A DNA stretch of 64,000 bases from Gnetum montanum (GCA_015680685.1 MNCI01035086.1:491566-555565); one strand, 5' to 3'; counted from the first letter of the stretch, positions 50,331 to 63,334 are shown. Notes: generated from the sequence alone by a model not told the origin. Numbers and translations: made by a program.

Positions 50331-51490
50331 AACTAGAATTTCTTTGAGTAGTTGCATTTATAGATTTTTTGTGTATCATATGATGATGTGATAGATTTAT
50401 AGAATTTAATTTCCTAGGCAAATGACTTAATTTCTTTAACAAACAACCCTCACTCATAAAATATCAATCAATTTGGCCTACCTCTAACTACCTTCTTACT
50501 GTCTTACATCAAATGGATATTAAAAATCCTTGTGTTAAAAATCCTCATTGCTAAAACCCTCACTACCAAACCCTTTGCTACGTCAAATCAATGCATTGAA
50601 ATGGTAAAACTCAAATTGAAATTAAGTTTTTTTCTTTTTGAAATATAATAAATTATTTTAATTATATTTTTTCAAGATAAAATAAGATGTTACCCTAAAT
50701 TAAGGTTATCCACATGAAAGTTATAAGTCACATCTTAATTAATTTAATGCACATAATTATTTTCCTTTTTATATTTCCTATCTTAGATTCATTAATCTTA
50801 CTTTTTATTTAAAATTAATTTATAAGTACCTGTGGGAAATTTAATGCATTTCTGTTTACACTCCCATTTCAAGTATGTACACTACACAAAAATCTTGTGA
50901 GATTCATGAATCCTTGATGCATAGCTCCAATGGTGTATTTGGATCATCTTCCATGTTGTCTTCCTAGCTTGATTATTTCTCTATTTGGAAATTTCTCTTT
51001 GTTCAATCAATTCTTTCAATTAGAAGCTTTCCGCTACTCATGGTAAGTTTGTACATGAGTTGTATGATCATTTTAGCTATCTTACAATATGGATCTCTGT
51101 CCTCTACTACATATTGGTTTGTCTTCTAATCTACACACAAATAGACTTCACCTTTACTAATTCTCTTATAACTTGGTTTTCATCACCCAAATTATGTATA
51201 GATGATGTTTTCATCATATCGGTTGATATTTATGATTGCCAAATCGACTTAATTTGCACTTGTTCACCCAGAGTGCTCCACCTACTTCTTTGACTTGGTT
51301 TTAACTAGCATGGATTGCTACTCTTCATGTGCATGTTGTTTTTTCCTTCTCTACATATCTTCTCCCATGACACACTTCTTATCTTTGACGTCAAACTATG
51401 AGCACCATGCTTCCTACAAGTTCTTTAACTCTCATACAACTTGGATTTCTACATTTTCATGACTTAATCTTTACACAAACCATGTCTTAG
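50331..51490. other. AT-rich region with no recognised feature
   Basis: No frame longer than about 77 codons and no recognisable protein motif on either strand. It may continue the old element upstream of the LINE start, but I cannot support a call. Confidence 0.5.
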
Positions 51491-52303
51491 TGATGGGATG
51501 TGATATCACATGGGCCACGATATCGCGTCTTCCCCTGCGATATCGCATACGATATCGTAGTCCACCGCAATGGCTATAAATAAGAAGTGGCTCCCCCTTG
51601 TTAATCAATTAGGAGTTAGATTGTAGCTAGACTCGGACAGTTTGATCCCTCCAGAGTTAGATTATTTTTCCCATGTCTGCCCACAGTGTGGTGAATGCAA
51701 TTGTACGACATTCTTTATTCGAGTGTGACGTACTTGGATGTGCACATGACCGACAATAAAGATCAAGATTACTTCATCATTGCAGCATTCACTTTGTTTA
51801 TTTATTTGTTTATTTAATTGTTATTTACGTGGTAGTCGCTCACCCTTATCCCCTAGTAACGCAGAATGAGTATGACTTGATTACGAGCATTTTAAGTGTG
51901 ACTAGTTGGTAACCCAATGGCGTACCTAGGATCTGTGCTTGGTAATCCCAGTGGTAGTCGTGCACGAGGTCCAAGATGTGTATGGATGATCAAGGAATCG
52001 GTTGCTCATCGCACTTAGGCTAGATTAGATTTTCTTACCCTTTCTCTCCTAGTTTAGCTTAGTTAATATTATCTTCCATTGCTTTAGGAGTAGCGTTAGA
52101 ATATGGAACACATCATACACCTCACTCTAGACTAAACCATACGTGACAAAGATAATACTAGTCCAGGTGGGAAGACAGCGAACTGCAACCTAAGGTTAAC
52201 GATCTAGGTGCCACAACTAGTCCGTCTGCAGAGTTCAACCAGATCGTGCGTGAAAACGCTCATATTCGTATGGTTGAGTGTAGGGGTATCTTGCCACTCA
52301 TCA
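51491..52303 (+). repeat. Solo LTR of the Athila-type family (813 bp)
   Basis: It runs TGATGGGATGTGATATCACA to CTTGCCACTCATCA. U3 has four GATATC palindromes (51500-51556). TATA-like GGCTATAAATAAGAAG is near 51570, CAATAAAG near 51752, and the family block AGACTAAACCATACGTGAC near 52128. Flanking pentamers CTTAG (51486-51490) and TCTAG (52304-52308) share the last three bases; they could be a decayed target duplication. No internal sequence is attached on either side. Confidence 0.92.
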
Positions 52304-55240
52304 TCTAGTATATGTGTATCTTGTTTTTATGAATTGTATGTCTTTCTTCCCATTAGATCTACATAAACTGTTTCATTATCCCTCAACAATTATGACTTTT
52401 CATAATTATCGTCACTATTCCTTAATTGTTTTTGCATTTGTTATGATGTACATAAACAACATCTCATAGGATTGGCTAAGTATTAATGTCGCAAGTTATG
52501 ATCTAATATTCCACAATTACTAAAATATATTCCATATATACATTAAGAAAATTGTGGGACTACATAATATAAAGAGAGAGTTGAAATTACAACCACATAC
52601 ACAACATTCTTACAATTAGATCCAAGCTATCACTATAAGTGCAAAAAATACCCTAGCATAAAATTCAACAATTAACCTCAAAGACAAAAATAAATAATAA
52701 GCAATTAACATTGAAGACATTAAAAATAAAAATTATACTATTTTCATAAAAATTGCAATTAGTGCACATGTGATTCCATAGCATGCAAGAATGTTGTTTA
52801 CAAGATAATAATAAAAAATGACAATATAAGCAACATTTGTAAACTAGAAAGAGTATCATGAGTAATTTGAATATATTGCATTAACCAATTTCATAGCACC
52901 ATTCATATATAATTAAAAGAAAGGAAAGGAAAAATAGAAAATATTTAGCATGAAACCAAATGAATTCGTGAAAATCCAATGACTAATTTTAATGTTGTAT
53001 TGCATATGGGTTAATATCTCCTAGTATATAGCTTGTAGGTGCAACCCACATTAAACTTGAGAAAAAAGAAGAGTACATTTTGAAGAAATATCATAAAAAT
53101 TTATGTTACATTGACATAAAAAAATAGAAGAAAAATGTTCATTTTGATAACCTTATCTAAGGATCTTGTTATTCCAATTACCCCTTTTTGAGATGTCATA
53201 GATAACTCTTATGAGTAATTAGAATGTGAAGGTCCTTCAATGAAAGATAAAACTTGAGGACCCCTTGAAAAATAAATTTGAAACCCTTGAAACAAATAAA
53301 GTTGAGGACCCATAAAAAATTTGAAGCCCCTTTACATCCATGCACTTCAAGATCCCTCAAAAAAACTTGAAAACCCTTCGAGTTCTCCCTTCCTAGTGAC
53401 TCAAAATCAGAAAAATCAAAGACCCTTCAAGCTCTCCCTTCCAATCAAACCAAAGAAACTAGGCATAAATTAAGTGTCATGACACCTTTATACTCTCAAC
53501 CACTAGTAAAAAATTAGCCATTTTTTCTTACTTAAATTCTCTCTCAAGTCTTTTATACTAATATATTTCTATACTTCTATCCAGAGGTATTTTGATATAA
53601 ATATTGATTACTTTTATAAATAGAAACTTTATAAATATAAAGTAAAAGATACTTTAAGTTCTCATGTTGTAGTCTTTGACAAATTATTTTGATAAACTTT
53701 CCTTTCATAAGCAACCATATTTATCTATAGAAATATTTGGCCTTGCTATTGCATGAGAGGAAAGTCATATTCATGTAATATCGATTTCACATCAAACATT
53801 TAGTAGGATTCACAATAAATATTATATTGTATTATACCTAAGTATAGAAGCTTCTAGTAACAAGTAATTTTACTTGTTCTTTTTATGCTCTAGGTATCAT
53901 ATATCTAGGTAGTAAAATAAAATGTACATATATAACATTAATATGTTTTTTTGTCTACCAATTTTCAAGAGAAAGTTAAAAAAAATGAGGTTAGAGTGGT
54001 TCAAATTTTTGTCTAAAAGCTTTAACTTATACGATTTTATTAAAAAGTTAATAGGTATTAATAGATATATTTGTTGAGGTTAACAAAACCTTAATTGTGA
54101 GAGTGATGATGGAATCAAAAAAAAAAGGCTAAATAACCTTTTAAACTTTATTCTATTTTTTTATTATTTTAATATGATTTAATAATTTAATTTTCTTTGT
54201 GTTGTAGGTTATTTAGCACCAATCAACATTGATCAATGCTAGTATATGTGGTCAACTGATTTAATGAAGATTTTAGTTAATATTACAAATATTAAGTGGT
54301 TTAACTACCAAGGAGTTGTAATTGATTAAATAGTTTTTAGAACCACTTGAATTAGTTGAAGCTTCTAATGTGGTTAAAGGTAGTTAAGACCAACTATCAA
54401 GACCCATTGTACCTTTGTCCTCTTATGTATACACTTTTATGGATAATAATAAAAAAATATAAACTTCATTTTAAGTTTCCTAATCACATTCTGTACGTGC
54501 ATGACTTTGGTGCTAGAGTACTTTTTCACAATGATTAATTATTCTATGCTTCAATTATTTTTGAAATAGACAAATATTTATTTTACTTTTCATCCTAGTT
54601 ATAAGTGCTTATTTCATTATTTTATCACTAACTAATGTTTACTTTCTGTTATTCTTGAAATAAATGACATTTTATAATTCAATATTTTCTATTCTATTTT
54701 TTGGTTATGTAATAGGAATTTTCTATTCTATTCTTTTACTCATCTACCAACACTTCTAAGACTTGCTTAGCAAGATGAGCACTTTGGCTTCAGGTGATGA
54801 TCCTTGTTTAATAGGAAGTTTAGGCTTAGTAATAAGTTGTTTAAACCGAGAGTTTATTATATAATGTTTTCTTTTCTTTTATTATTCTATATTGTTAGTA
54901 AGTTAAATCTAAGATAAGTTATAATAAATCACTCAAAATATTAGCAAGCTCAAAAGAGTCAATGAATATAAAGAGTAATTATAAGTCATTCATATATCTT
55001 TGAACAAATTTTATTTTTAGATGATATGAACAAGTTAGGTTAAGAGCCTCTACTATACTACCATAACTTTACAAAAGAATATTTCTTAATTTTTAACTTG
55101 ATTTCCTCCCATGATGTACATGTTAAAGTTTGGGTTTACTCCATAAGCACATGCATCTCATAATAGATATTCTTATATTAATCTAGGTAGAGCTTTTGCT
55201 AAAAAGATCAACCTCAATGTTAAAAATAGATGTTAATGAA
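52304..55240. other. AT-rich intergenic sequence
   Basis: No supported gene. 53220-53450 contains several scattered GAGGACCC/AGACCC-type words of unclear origin. A poly(A)-rich point at 54115-54130 could mark an old retroposon end. No protein motif recognised. Confidence 0.5.
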
Positions 55241-55380
55241 ATGCTAGCATAGTGATAAGTTTCTTAACACGGAAAGTCTAAGTCATTGTTTCAAACCCAA
55301 CAGGTTGCATCCATGAGGTTGCCTAAACACAAGTTTTGACACCTTGTTTGGAGTTGTTTATTAATGCCACCTTGTAGATT
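55241..55380 (+). repeat. Possible tRNA-derived SINE fragment
   Basis: TAGCATAGTGATAAG (55245-55259) resembles the A box of a Pol III promoter and GTTTCAAACCC (55288-55298) resembles a B box, about 40 bases apart as in tRNA-derived SINEs. The 3' end and target duplication cannot be fixed. Confidence 0.35.
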
Positions 55381-55416
55381 TTGTTAGTCACATTATTTGT
55401 ATAGAGCCTATTGAAA

Positions 55417-55529
55417 CTCTTTTAATTTGAAATCACAATTTGTAGCATTGTCTACAAGCAAACACATATTATCAAATCTCTTTTAATTTGAGACTACAAT
55501 TTGTAACATTGTCTACAAGTGAACACAAC
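55417..55529 (+). repeat. 61-bp tandem duplication
   Basis: CTCTTTTAATTTGA starts at 55417 and again at 55478. Both copies continue through ACAATTTGTARCATTGTCTA with a few substitutions. Confidence 0.8.
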
Positions 55530-56700
55530 TTGTGTATATAATTGATATCCAAATGTAACTTGCATAAATTTGATAAAAACAAAATCACTTTCACATATTA
55601 TATCTAGCTTCATCTTTTTAATATGCAAATTAATAATTTTTTTCTTTTAAATTTACTTCACATTTCTATTATGCACAATTGGTCTTAATGTTTTTATTTT
55701 TTTCCATTTCAAGTTTTCACTTTACATCTCTTTATGCACTATTGGTCTCAAGTAAAAAAGATCATATTATAGATTTCCATATTTCAAATACTTGAACAAT
55801 TGCTTATGCTAGTCTAACCTAGCAAATTATAAAATCTTTATTTCTTTCCATCATGCAAATTCCTATTTCCTTCTACCATGCAAATTACTATTTCTTAAAA
55901 TTTTACTTTAAATTTAAATCATACGCACCTCTTCCTTGCAAATTTACTCAAGCTTCAATATCCTTAGCATTGCTTAGGCTTGTTTGCCCTTAAGATTCAA
56001 CTACAATAGTCTCAATTGACTTTCCAGATTCAATCACAATAGTCTCTCATTTCACGTTCCATTGATTATCATTACATCATCCTCATCAACTTCCATCCTT
56101 CCTATTCACAACTATAATAATGACACAAAGCTGAACCATAATGCATACAATCTTTATATTTATAGGTTTGATTGATAAGATTTTAAATCATTGTCTAGAT
56201 GATGCCCATTTTATTCAAAACTGTGATTATGCACAAAACTCAGTCAACCATATCACATTCATACTCTACAAGTTAGATTGTTAAAATAGCAGCTCATTGT
56301 GTCCAGTGATCAACGGCTGAATCATTACATGGCTTCTCCTGCAGCATCGATGAGTACCGCTCTGCTGACACTGATCAATACTAATCATTTGATGGCATAA
56401 AATTTTCCCCACTATAAAGATGAAAAAAGAAAAAAAATTAGAAAAACAATAACATTTGCCCAACCAATTTGATACCATAAGGTAACATTTCAATCTTTCG
56501 CTCCCTTACGATGATAATGATTGCCTTCTGATGTCTGCCCTTACAAGTAGAGATGATTGCCAAAGAAGCTAAAGTGCTGAAAGATCAGCATCAACATCTT
56601 TCATGAGCACAACAAAAAAGACCGACCCTTAATACCATCATTATAAGATACGTGAAATGCTGAAAGATGATTACATGTAATTTTTAATTAATAAACTATA
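55530..56700. other. AT-rich sequence downstream of the kinase gene, no feature recognised
   Basis: Only short frames. CTATTTCCTTCTACCATGC-like words recur near 55850-55890. The 70-codon minus frame at 56493-56281 shows no domain. Confidence 0.4.
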
Positions 56701-56705
56701 TTTTT

Positions 56706-56966
56706 AAAATAGGGGCATGTCGTTTTGGGGGGTCTGCCCGGCGGGATTTTGCAGAGGAGGTTTTTGGTGTTGTTCGGGGGAGGGGTTGGTGGCAGCGGGT
56801 CTTTAACCCTCCAGGTTTTGTGGGGGAGGGGGTTCTCTCCCCTGTTATTGTCTAGTTTTTTGATTTCCTGCTTGTCTGATGGCGGGGGCTTCTTGTACTC
56901 ATCGCATTTTATATGACTAATTTACCCGATCTTCTTTCAAAATTTTTTTTAAAAAAATGGGGACAT
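56706..56966 (+). mobile_element. Possible 5'-truncated retroposon
   Basis: A G-rich block (GGCGGGATTTTGCAGAGGAG, then several GGGGGAGG words) stands out in AT-rich surroundings. It ends with TTGTACTCATCGCATTTTAT and an A-rich run (56937-56957), in the style of plant LINE 3' ends. Similar words flank it: AAAATAGGGGCAT (56706-56718) and AAAAATGGGGACAT (about 56953-56966), a possible imperfect target duplication. The 63-codon frame in it is not convincing. Confidence 0.4.
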
Positions 56967-57361
56967 CAAAAGCCGACCAACTTGCCTTAACGAGCTTGCC
57001 GCCTGAATAGAACACGGTGGCACACTATAAACTTGATTGCCGCAAACTTACTCAAAGATGCTAAAATTGTGAAAAGATAAATAATTTCTAACAACCACTA
57101 TCATAATGTAAATGGGCAGTAGCCATCATAAACAATAATGCAATTACATAAAAAAAACATTATAATTCAGCATCATCCAATGCTCCCTTTTATTGATCTC
57201 GTCTTAGCAATTTATTAAGAGAGTTTGTCGATATCTCTGATATGTTGTTAACAAAGTACAGACACATAGTTTCTTACACTCTCAATCATTACAAGATCCT
57301 TGAAAAGCAATGTTTATTGGTTCAAAGGAGAGACTTATTATTTCTTCATCATGAGCAGCAG

Positions 57362-59574
57362 TCAGAGCCTCTTACTGTAGTGAGGTTTCATTTGTTTCAC
57401 AAAACCATTCTGTCCCGTAAAGGAGGTTCCATTCTGTGAAGATCTACTGATAGATTTTAACTCAGTATGATCTCGCCAACTACCATCCTTCTTGTTGGTC
57501 TTCGATATTGACCCATAGGAAATGTAAGCACTTTTATCCATTTGCCTAAACATTTATTAGGAACATGTCAAAACCGATTCAAACACATCTGCATTTAACC
57601 TACACAATAGTTAACAAGCACATAGATGTCTACAAACCTGTACGATGCTTGAAGGGCATTGCGCTTACTATCTCGCATCGGAGAATCTGATAAGCCAGCG
57701 AATAATGATATTAAATAGTGAATTAAAAAATAAACGAGGGCTTTATCTAATTACATGATTATAGAATAATGTCCAGCTCCTAAACAAAATATAACTCTCC
57801 CTTTACCTTGAGGATGGATACCTCCAGCCTGCCTAAAACCATTTTTGTAGTACTGTTGCTTTGATCTCTGCAGCGACAAATAAACAAATTACAACATAAA
57901 TTTATGCATTGATAAATCATAATTATCAACGGATAGAAATAACTAACACCCATCCTTTTACCTGTCTTTCAGTAGACACTTCAATTTGTGATCCTGCGCA
58001 TCAAAGTAAAAATATACAATGGAATAAGGTAAGAGAGATTAATTTCCATTACAAAGACAGAAGACTAAATGAACACAACATAACGAGGAGCAGATTATAT
58101 TACTTGTATTATCAACGGAGTGGTATATCCTTGACGCTATTGCATTATTTGGCCTACGCACAGCACCAGCCAACTGTGTACTCTGTTTCCCCGATTTAGG
58201 TTCATAAGACCCCTTCCCTATATTAGCTGCTTCAAAAAATTTATCGAAGAGTTAATACATAAAATTCACATAGGGTTGTTCCATAATAGAACCATCAAAG
58301 AAAAAATCTTACAAGGATCGTAGCGCTTTGAATCTTTTGGCCTTATTGAGGGAGGAATATACATGCATGCCTGAAGACAAGGCAACATCTAGTTATATAA
58401 ATTTAAAAAAAACACACACAAATTTCAATGTCACATTAATTTAAAAAGAAATAAAATAACCTGAAAAAACGGATGACGCAGTGATTCAGCTGCAGTTGGC
58501 CTCTTATTTGGATCCCACGCACAAAGAGCCTACACATTGATAAAATTGAAAATTTATAGTGGCAAAACATTAGTCAAACAATCAACAACAGACGATATGA
58601 CAAGCAACTTACCGTCATTAGATCAATGGCTTCTGGACTTGCTGTTGGTATTAAAGTTGACAGCTCTGTTGTTACAAACTACAAAGTAACAACCATCAGT
58701 GAGTACTATTTTTAAACCAAAGCAAATAAACGGAAAGAACAGTAAGCTAGCTTGCTTCAAACCTGTGGAAACTGATATTTTAGAGAATTTGCAAGCCTTA
58801 AACCTTCGGACCATGTCTGGTGATTGGGACTCCCAATCACGCTGCAAATTTTGTATATCTCATCCAATTCACTAAAATAAAATACACGGACAATAAGTAC
58901 ATGAACTAAACCATAGCGAATTTGAAGACACAAAGACAAAAAAGAAGCGTAAATAGTTACCTAGCCCCTGGAAATAGTGGTCGCAGAGTAAATAATTCAG
59001 CCATAATGGCACCCATTGCCCACATGTCTGTCATATAAACAATGATTCAGAGACACTTTCAAACAGAAACAAAATAATAATACCCGGATAAAGGCTTACC
59101 AACAGCTGAGGTATAGACAGAAGATTGTAACAGCACTTCAGGTGCTCTGTACCTGAGCAAAACCAAAAGATCCAAAAATCAAGTATCATTTTTTAAAATG
59201 TGATTATATACTAAGAAACTGAAAAACATCTTGTTTCTATACCATCTTGTTGAGACGTAATCTGTGAATGGTGGTTCTGAACTGATTTCTCTTGCAAGGC
59301 CAAAATCGGCAATTTTAATAACATCTTTGGTGACCAGTAAGTTCTCTACAAAACGGAAAGAAAATGAAATTGGAAGATTAAGCAAATTTGCATAAAAGAA
59401 TCACTTGCATTAACATAATTATTTGCTTGTTTTTGCAATACAAAGTATTGGCAATAACATGAAACCAGTAACTAACAATTTCACCAACGACTGTTTTAGC
59501 TCATTCCATCCATGCACACATCTTAAACATGTCATTGCCCTAGGTTATCTCATTAATCTCCACAGTAACGAGCA

Positions 59575-59608
<34 letters not shown>

Positions 59609-60862
59609 AATAAAAGATCAAATGCTAATAGCAAAACAATAATATCTACTAACGCAACTTTATTGAACCTCCAAAAAATGCATATTCAACCCATAATCAC
59701 ACACATCTAGACTATGGTCTAAACAAAAAAAAGTTGCAGCTGCCAAACTCAGCTACAAATAATTCCCTTTGAGCACGTGACAGGAAAAATAACTCTTTGA
59801 GTTGCACTTTTTCAAATACCTTCATACTTGATAAATATGTAAAAATTAAGGGTTACAGTCTAGAACAAAATACCAAAGGATACTAATAAGTGTAACGCTT
59901 CTTTCAACCAAAACAATATATCAAAAACTTAAACAAAATTACTTAAGATATTTACCAGGTTTCAAATCACGATGAAAGTACCCATGATGATGCATATAAG
60001 CAAGCGCTTGAAACAACTGGTAACACCAATTTCTTATTTTAGATTCTGGAAAAAGTTTATCCCTGTCCTTCATGAGCTGATACAAATTGCATTCCTAAAA
60101 TTTAAGAAGCAAGCAATGAGATTCACAACGCCACAGGTTGACACTAAAATATTTGAAACCGCATTTGCAAGGAAGCATTAAAAACTTACCATGAACTCAA
60201 ACACAAAGTACAATTGATTATTTTCTCTGATAACTTCCTTCAGTTTGACTATATTTGGATGATTCATCTTGCTTAAAGACTGAAACCAAATAAAATTTTC
60301 CCAGTATAAGTAATGCTTTTATAAAATAGACAATAATTACTAGATATTAACAATTTCAAAGTTTAAAACTGAAAAGATAAAATAAGATAAATAAAAACGC
60401 AAACCATACCTTTACCTCCCTGAGGTTCATGCACTCTTCCCAAGAGTAGTATTTCCTTTTCATTTTTTTTATAGCAACCTTCAATCAAAGGTTAAAAAAA
60501 ATTTGTTATGCGGATAAGATTAAGGAATCCAGTGGGATAAAGATAAATGTATACAATATAATCTGTTAAAGACCAACAAAAGGAAAATACTCACAACATC
60601 ATTAGTAGACCGATTAATTGCCTTCCACACAACCCCATATGTGCCATCCCCAAGTTCTCTGATTACTCTGTACCTGATCATGCATTGCAAACATTGCATA
60701 AGTTTCATGTAAAGGTAACAAAGCATTCACTTATTATCTTATATTTGGTTAAAAATCAAAAATGATGTAAACATGTTTAATCGAGGGAAAAATTGACACT
60801 TACTGATCCATCCCTTTCAAAGATGGCGATGCCGCAAATGGATTTCTTAACGACTTATTCAT
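57362..60862 (-). CDS. CDKF-4: CDKF-4/MHK-like serine/threonine protein kinase (469 aa, 17 coding exons)
   Basis: Exons (minus strand): 60862-60804, 60673-60595, 60478-60410, 60279-60190, 60094-59956, 59345-59243, 59152-59100, 59027-58961, 58871-58763, 58678-58613, 58529-58461, 58370-58313, 58226-58104, 57993-57962, 57867-57807, 57686-57638, 57545-57362. All junctions are GT-AG and sum to 1410 bases with no internal stop. The kinase domain covers about residues 21-301: Gly loop GDGTYG (28-33), VAIKK with Lys50, helix-C Glu67, HRD 140-142, DFG 159-161, activation-loop TDY 173-175, APE 183-185, end HPFFQ. TDY and the [14 protein letters not shown] segment identify the plant MAK/ICK-like (RCK) group; rice CDKF-4 and Arabidopsis MHK are the closest relatives I know. 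The tail 302-469 is Ser/Gln/Asn/Lys-rich and probably unstructured. Met18 (MDQYRV, ATG at 60811) is the usual family start, so the 17 extra N-terminal residues are uncertain. All catalytic residues are present. Family members phosphorylate Ser/Thr; substrates here are unknown. Confidence 0.94.
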
Positions 60863-60965
60863 TTGTTAAAAATTTGAAATTGGCTGAAATTTGGAAGCTA
60901 TGACTTTTTTGCTGAATCCATAATGGGGATTCGCTCAGACATACAGAAAGACATATGTAATCTAG
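60863..60965 (-). other. 5' untranslated part of the first coding exon of the kinase gene
   Basis: The bases between a likely acceptor (CTGATTTACAG, exon from about 60965) and the ATG at 60862 carry an in-frame stop upstream of the ATG (TAA at 60865-60863, AACAAATGAATAAG context), so translation should not start earlier in this exon. The acceptor position is inferred. Confidence 0.55.
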
Positions 60966-62474
60966 CTGTAAATCAGTCGTCATTAGCATCCAAACAGCAA
61001 TCCACATTTAGCCCCACGAATTGGTGCTTTTAAAAACTGAAAAGCAAGGTTCTTCAGTTTTTTGTTGCAGGGAATACGTTTTAACGTTGCAGCATCAAAA
61101 GATTCGATGCAAACCTATCACCATACACAAAAATTTATTTACTGATTAGTACATATGGATTCAACAATTTCATGCAATGGTGATTTAAGAAACTGAAAAT
61201 ACCAAACATGCTATAAACTATCAATCAACTCGCACATTCAAAGAAACAAGAAATTGAAAAGAACTTGATTGTAAACACAAGAAGTTTCTAAACGATTATG
61301 TTACTAACACGAATTGGTCAAGAGATCTCTCTTACCCCACAATATATTTATAGCCAACAACAATCGTATCACACCTATCCCTGGAAAAAAAATTAATAAC
61401 TGTCTAGTTAGTACGACAAAGCTAATTTATTGTATTAAACGTTTAAGAATTCATATCAGAGTATGGTACAAAATTATTAAAGACCCTAAGAATAAGAGAA
61501 TAAGAATTACTCTTTTAACTGTAGAAGGCAAACATTTTTCTTGCTGAACATCAGTTAAAAGGAACCTACTGATGTTTTCAAACAAGAAGGTAGATTCCAT
61601 TAGGTAGAGCCAGCAAATGCTGCAGACAGATTATAGAAAAATCCATATTCCAGGTGCCTTTCATATTCTAAGTCAGAAGGCTGCCAGAAACCAGGCCCAT
61701 AACAGCAAGGATCCATATCTTTTATACAATGGCCTCACAGATTGGCGATTCTGAACTGAAACCATGCCAATCTAACATCAGTTATTTTAAATTGGTTACT
61801 TGACGCTTACTAAAAGGACACATTAGCTAAGTAGTTTAAATATGCATCCATTACATAAGTCCAACTAAAAAGGATTGGAGCCCGAGATAGACTTAACATC
61901 TTAAAAAATAATTACAACCTCGTACATAGACTGTTGACAATCGGACTTCTTATTTATAGAAATCACAACACTTGTCGAAGAATTATCATACAGCAATAGG
62001 CAAAATTGTAACAAGGATACAAATAATCAAAGCATTCCCAAAAATTAATCAGATAGATTATATATATTAACATTTTTGTATATATAAACCTTAAAAGTTA
62101 CGAAATAAAAACATAAATATAAAAATAGCGCAGCGAAAGCATCAAAATTTGAGCACCATGACACGCAATTACATATTCTCTGTTAAGACTTTTCGTGGAA
62201 CAAAGTAATGACATACGGAATCAAAAGATAAAAAACAAAGCGATTAATAACACAAAGGGAAATCCTAAAGCATCCAATTCTATGAATCGAGACATGCAAT
62301 TAACCTCTTCGTACAATCATCCAATTCAACACGAAATTCAATAACAGAAACAAATCAAAGGGCACGCAAACCAGTAAAAAGCCATTTCCAACAAAATTCG
62401 ATCGCGCTGATCCACGAGAACAACACGCATAGCCGCGGACGCAAAAACAAACAGCGAAACAAAAGCGCGCTTAC

Positions 62475-63045
62475 CTGGAATCCGGAAATTCCAAAGCACG
62501 AAGCCAGTGGATCCCTGGAAACGTTTCGGAAGATCCCCTTCGAAAAACAACGCGCGCGCGCGAACAAATCGAGGAGACGCAAAACGCGCGAGGACGTGGC
62601 GCCGCAGCAGCAGCAACAGGAACAACAGAGACGGAGTGCGAATCAAGAGAAGAATTGCGTAGGGGCATGCGAAACCCCAACGACGAGGAAGAAAGCTGCG
62701 TAAAAGAAAGACGACGAAGAAACCATAAAAAGCGACAACAACATGGCGAGCAGGTCGAGGACGCAGAGGCGAGGGTTTAGCACAAGGCAAGCGGCGACGA
62801 CGACGACGAATTTTGTGGATAAGCGCGACCAGGAGTAGCACAATGCTTCCATGGATGGAATGGATGCAATGATGAGATGAGATGAGATGAGATTTCTACC
62901 TCGCTCACTCACAACGATCGATGGAAGAATCAATCAAGGCCAAAACAGCCCCAGCTCCAGAGAAGGAGCAGCAACAGAGGCAGCCGATAATGCCGAATTT
63001 TATTGCGCATATGTGTAATGAGCTACGCAGGAGGACGAGAAGGAG
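62475..63045 (-). other. 5' untranslated exon of the kinase gene (inferred)
   Basis: The minus strand from about 63045 is GC-rich and pyrimidine-rich and ends in a strong donor (GGATTCCAG then GTAAGCGCGC, exon end 62475). The next acceptor in front of the kinase start is near 60965, giving a leader intron of about 1.5 kb. A (GATGA)n stretch lies at about 62870-62892. A 167-codon frame at 62841-62338 runs straight through the donor site with low-complexity Leu/Arg/Phe content and is probably not translated. Confidence 0.6.
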
Positions 63046-63068
63046 GAAGACAAGGACGAACAACAGCG

Positions 63069-63082
63069 GCAATTTATATTTT
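63069..63082 (-). promoter_or_regulatory. TATA-like box of the kinase gene
   Basis: The minus strand reads ACAAAATATAAATTGCC here, followed 30 bases on by a pyrimidine-rich leader near 63045. GC-rich sequence lies upstream (63100-63280). Supported only by position and motif. Confidence 0.5.
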
Positions 63083-63314
63083 GTTTTGCCTGTTACAGCG
63101 GCCGACACACCTTCGCCACTGTTTGTGTTTCTGTTTCTGTGGCTCGGCTTCCACGTCAGTTTGGGAGCCGTCGCGTTGTCCCGTTGCAGTTGGGCTGCGT
63201 TTACTTGGTTGGTTGTCCCTTGTGTTGCAGGACTCAAGAATATTGGCGCCCGCTTGGACCGTGACTTGCGGCCCGCCCAACTTTTGTTTTTTAAAGAAAA
63301 AGAAAAATAGCTTC

Positions 63315-63334
63315 TTGCAGCAGCAGCAGCAGCA
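63315..63334 (+). repeat. Short CAG repeat
   Basis: About six CAG/GCA units (TTGCAGCAGCAGCAGCAGCA) upstream of the kinase promoter, non-coding as far as can be seen. Confidence 0.85.

Noticed and set aside
55245-55298. Intact tRNA gene
   Set aside because: A- and B-box-like words are present but no cloverleaf or acceptor stem can be paired, so at most a SINE-type fragment.
62338-62841. 167-codon minus-strand ORF rich in Leu, Arg and Phe
   Set aside because: It reads through a strong splice donor at 62475, has low-complexity GC-driven composition and sits in the inferred 5' untranslated exon.
62921-63310. 129-codon plus-strand ORF at the kinase promoter
   Set aside because: It is antisense to the inferred leader and promoter, has no recognised domain and overlaps other GC-rich frames of similar length.
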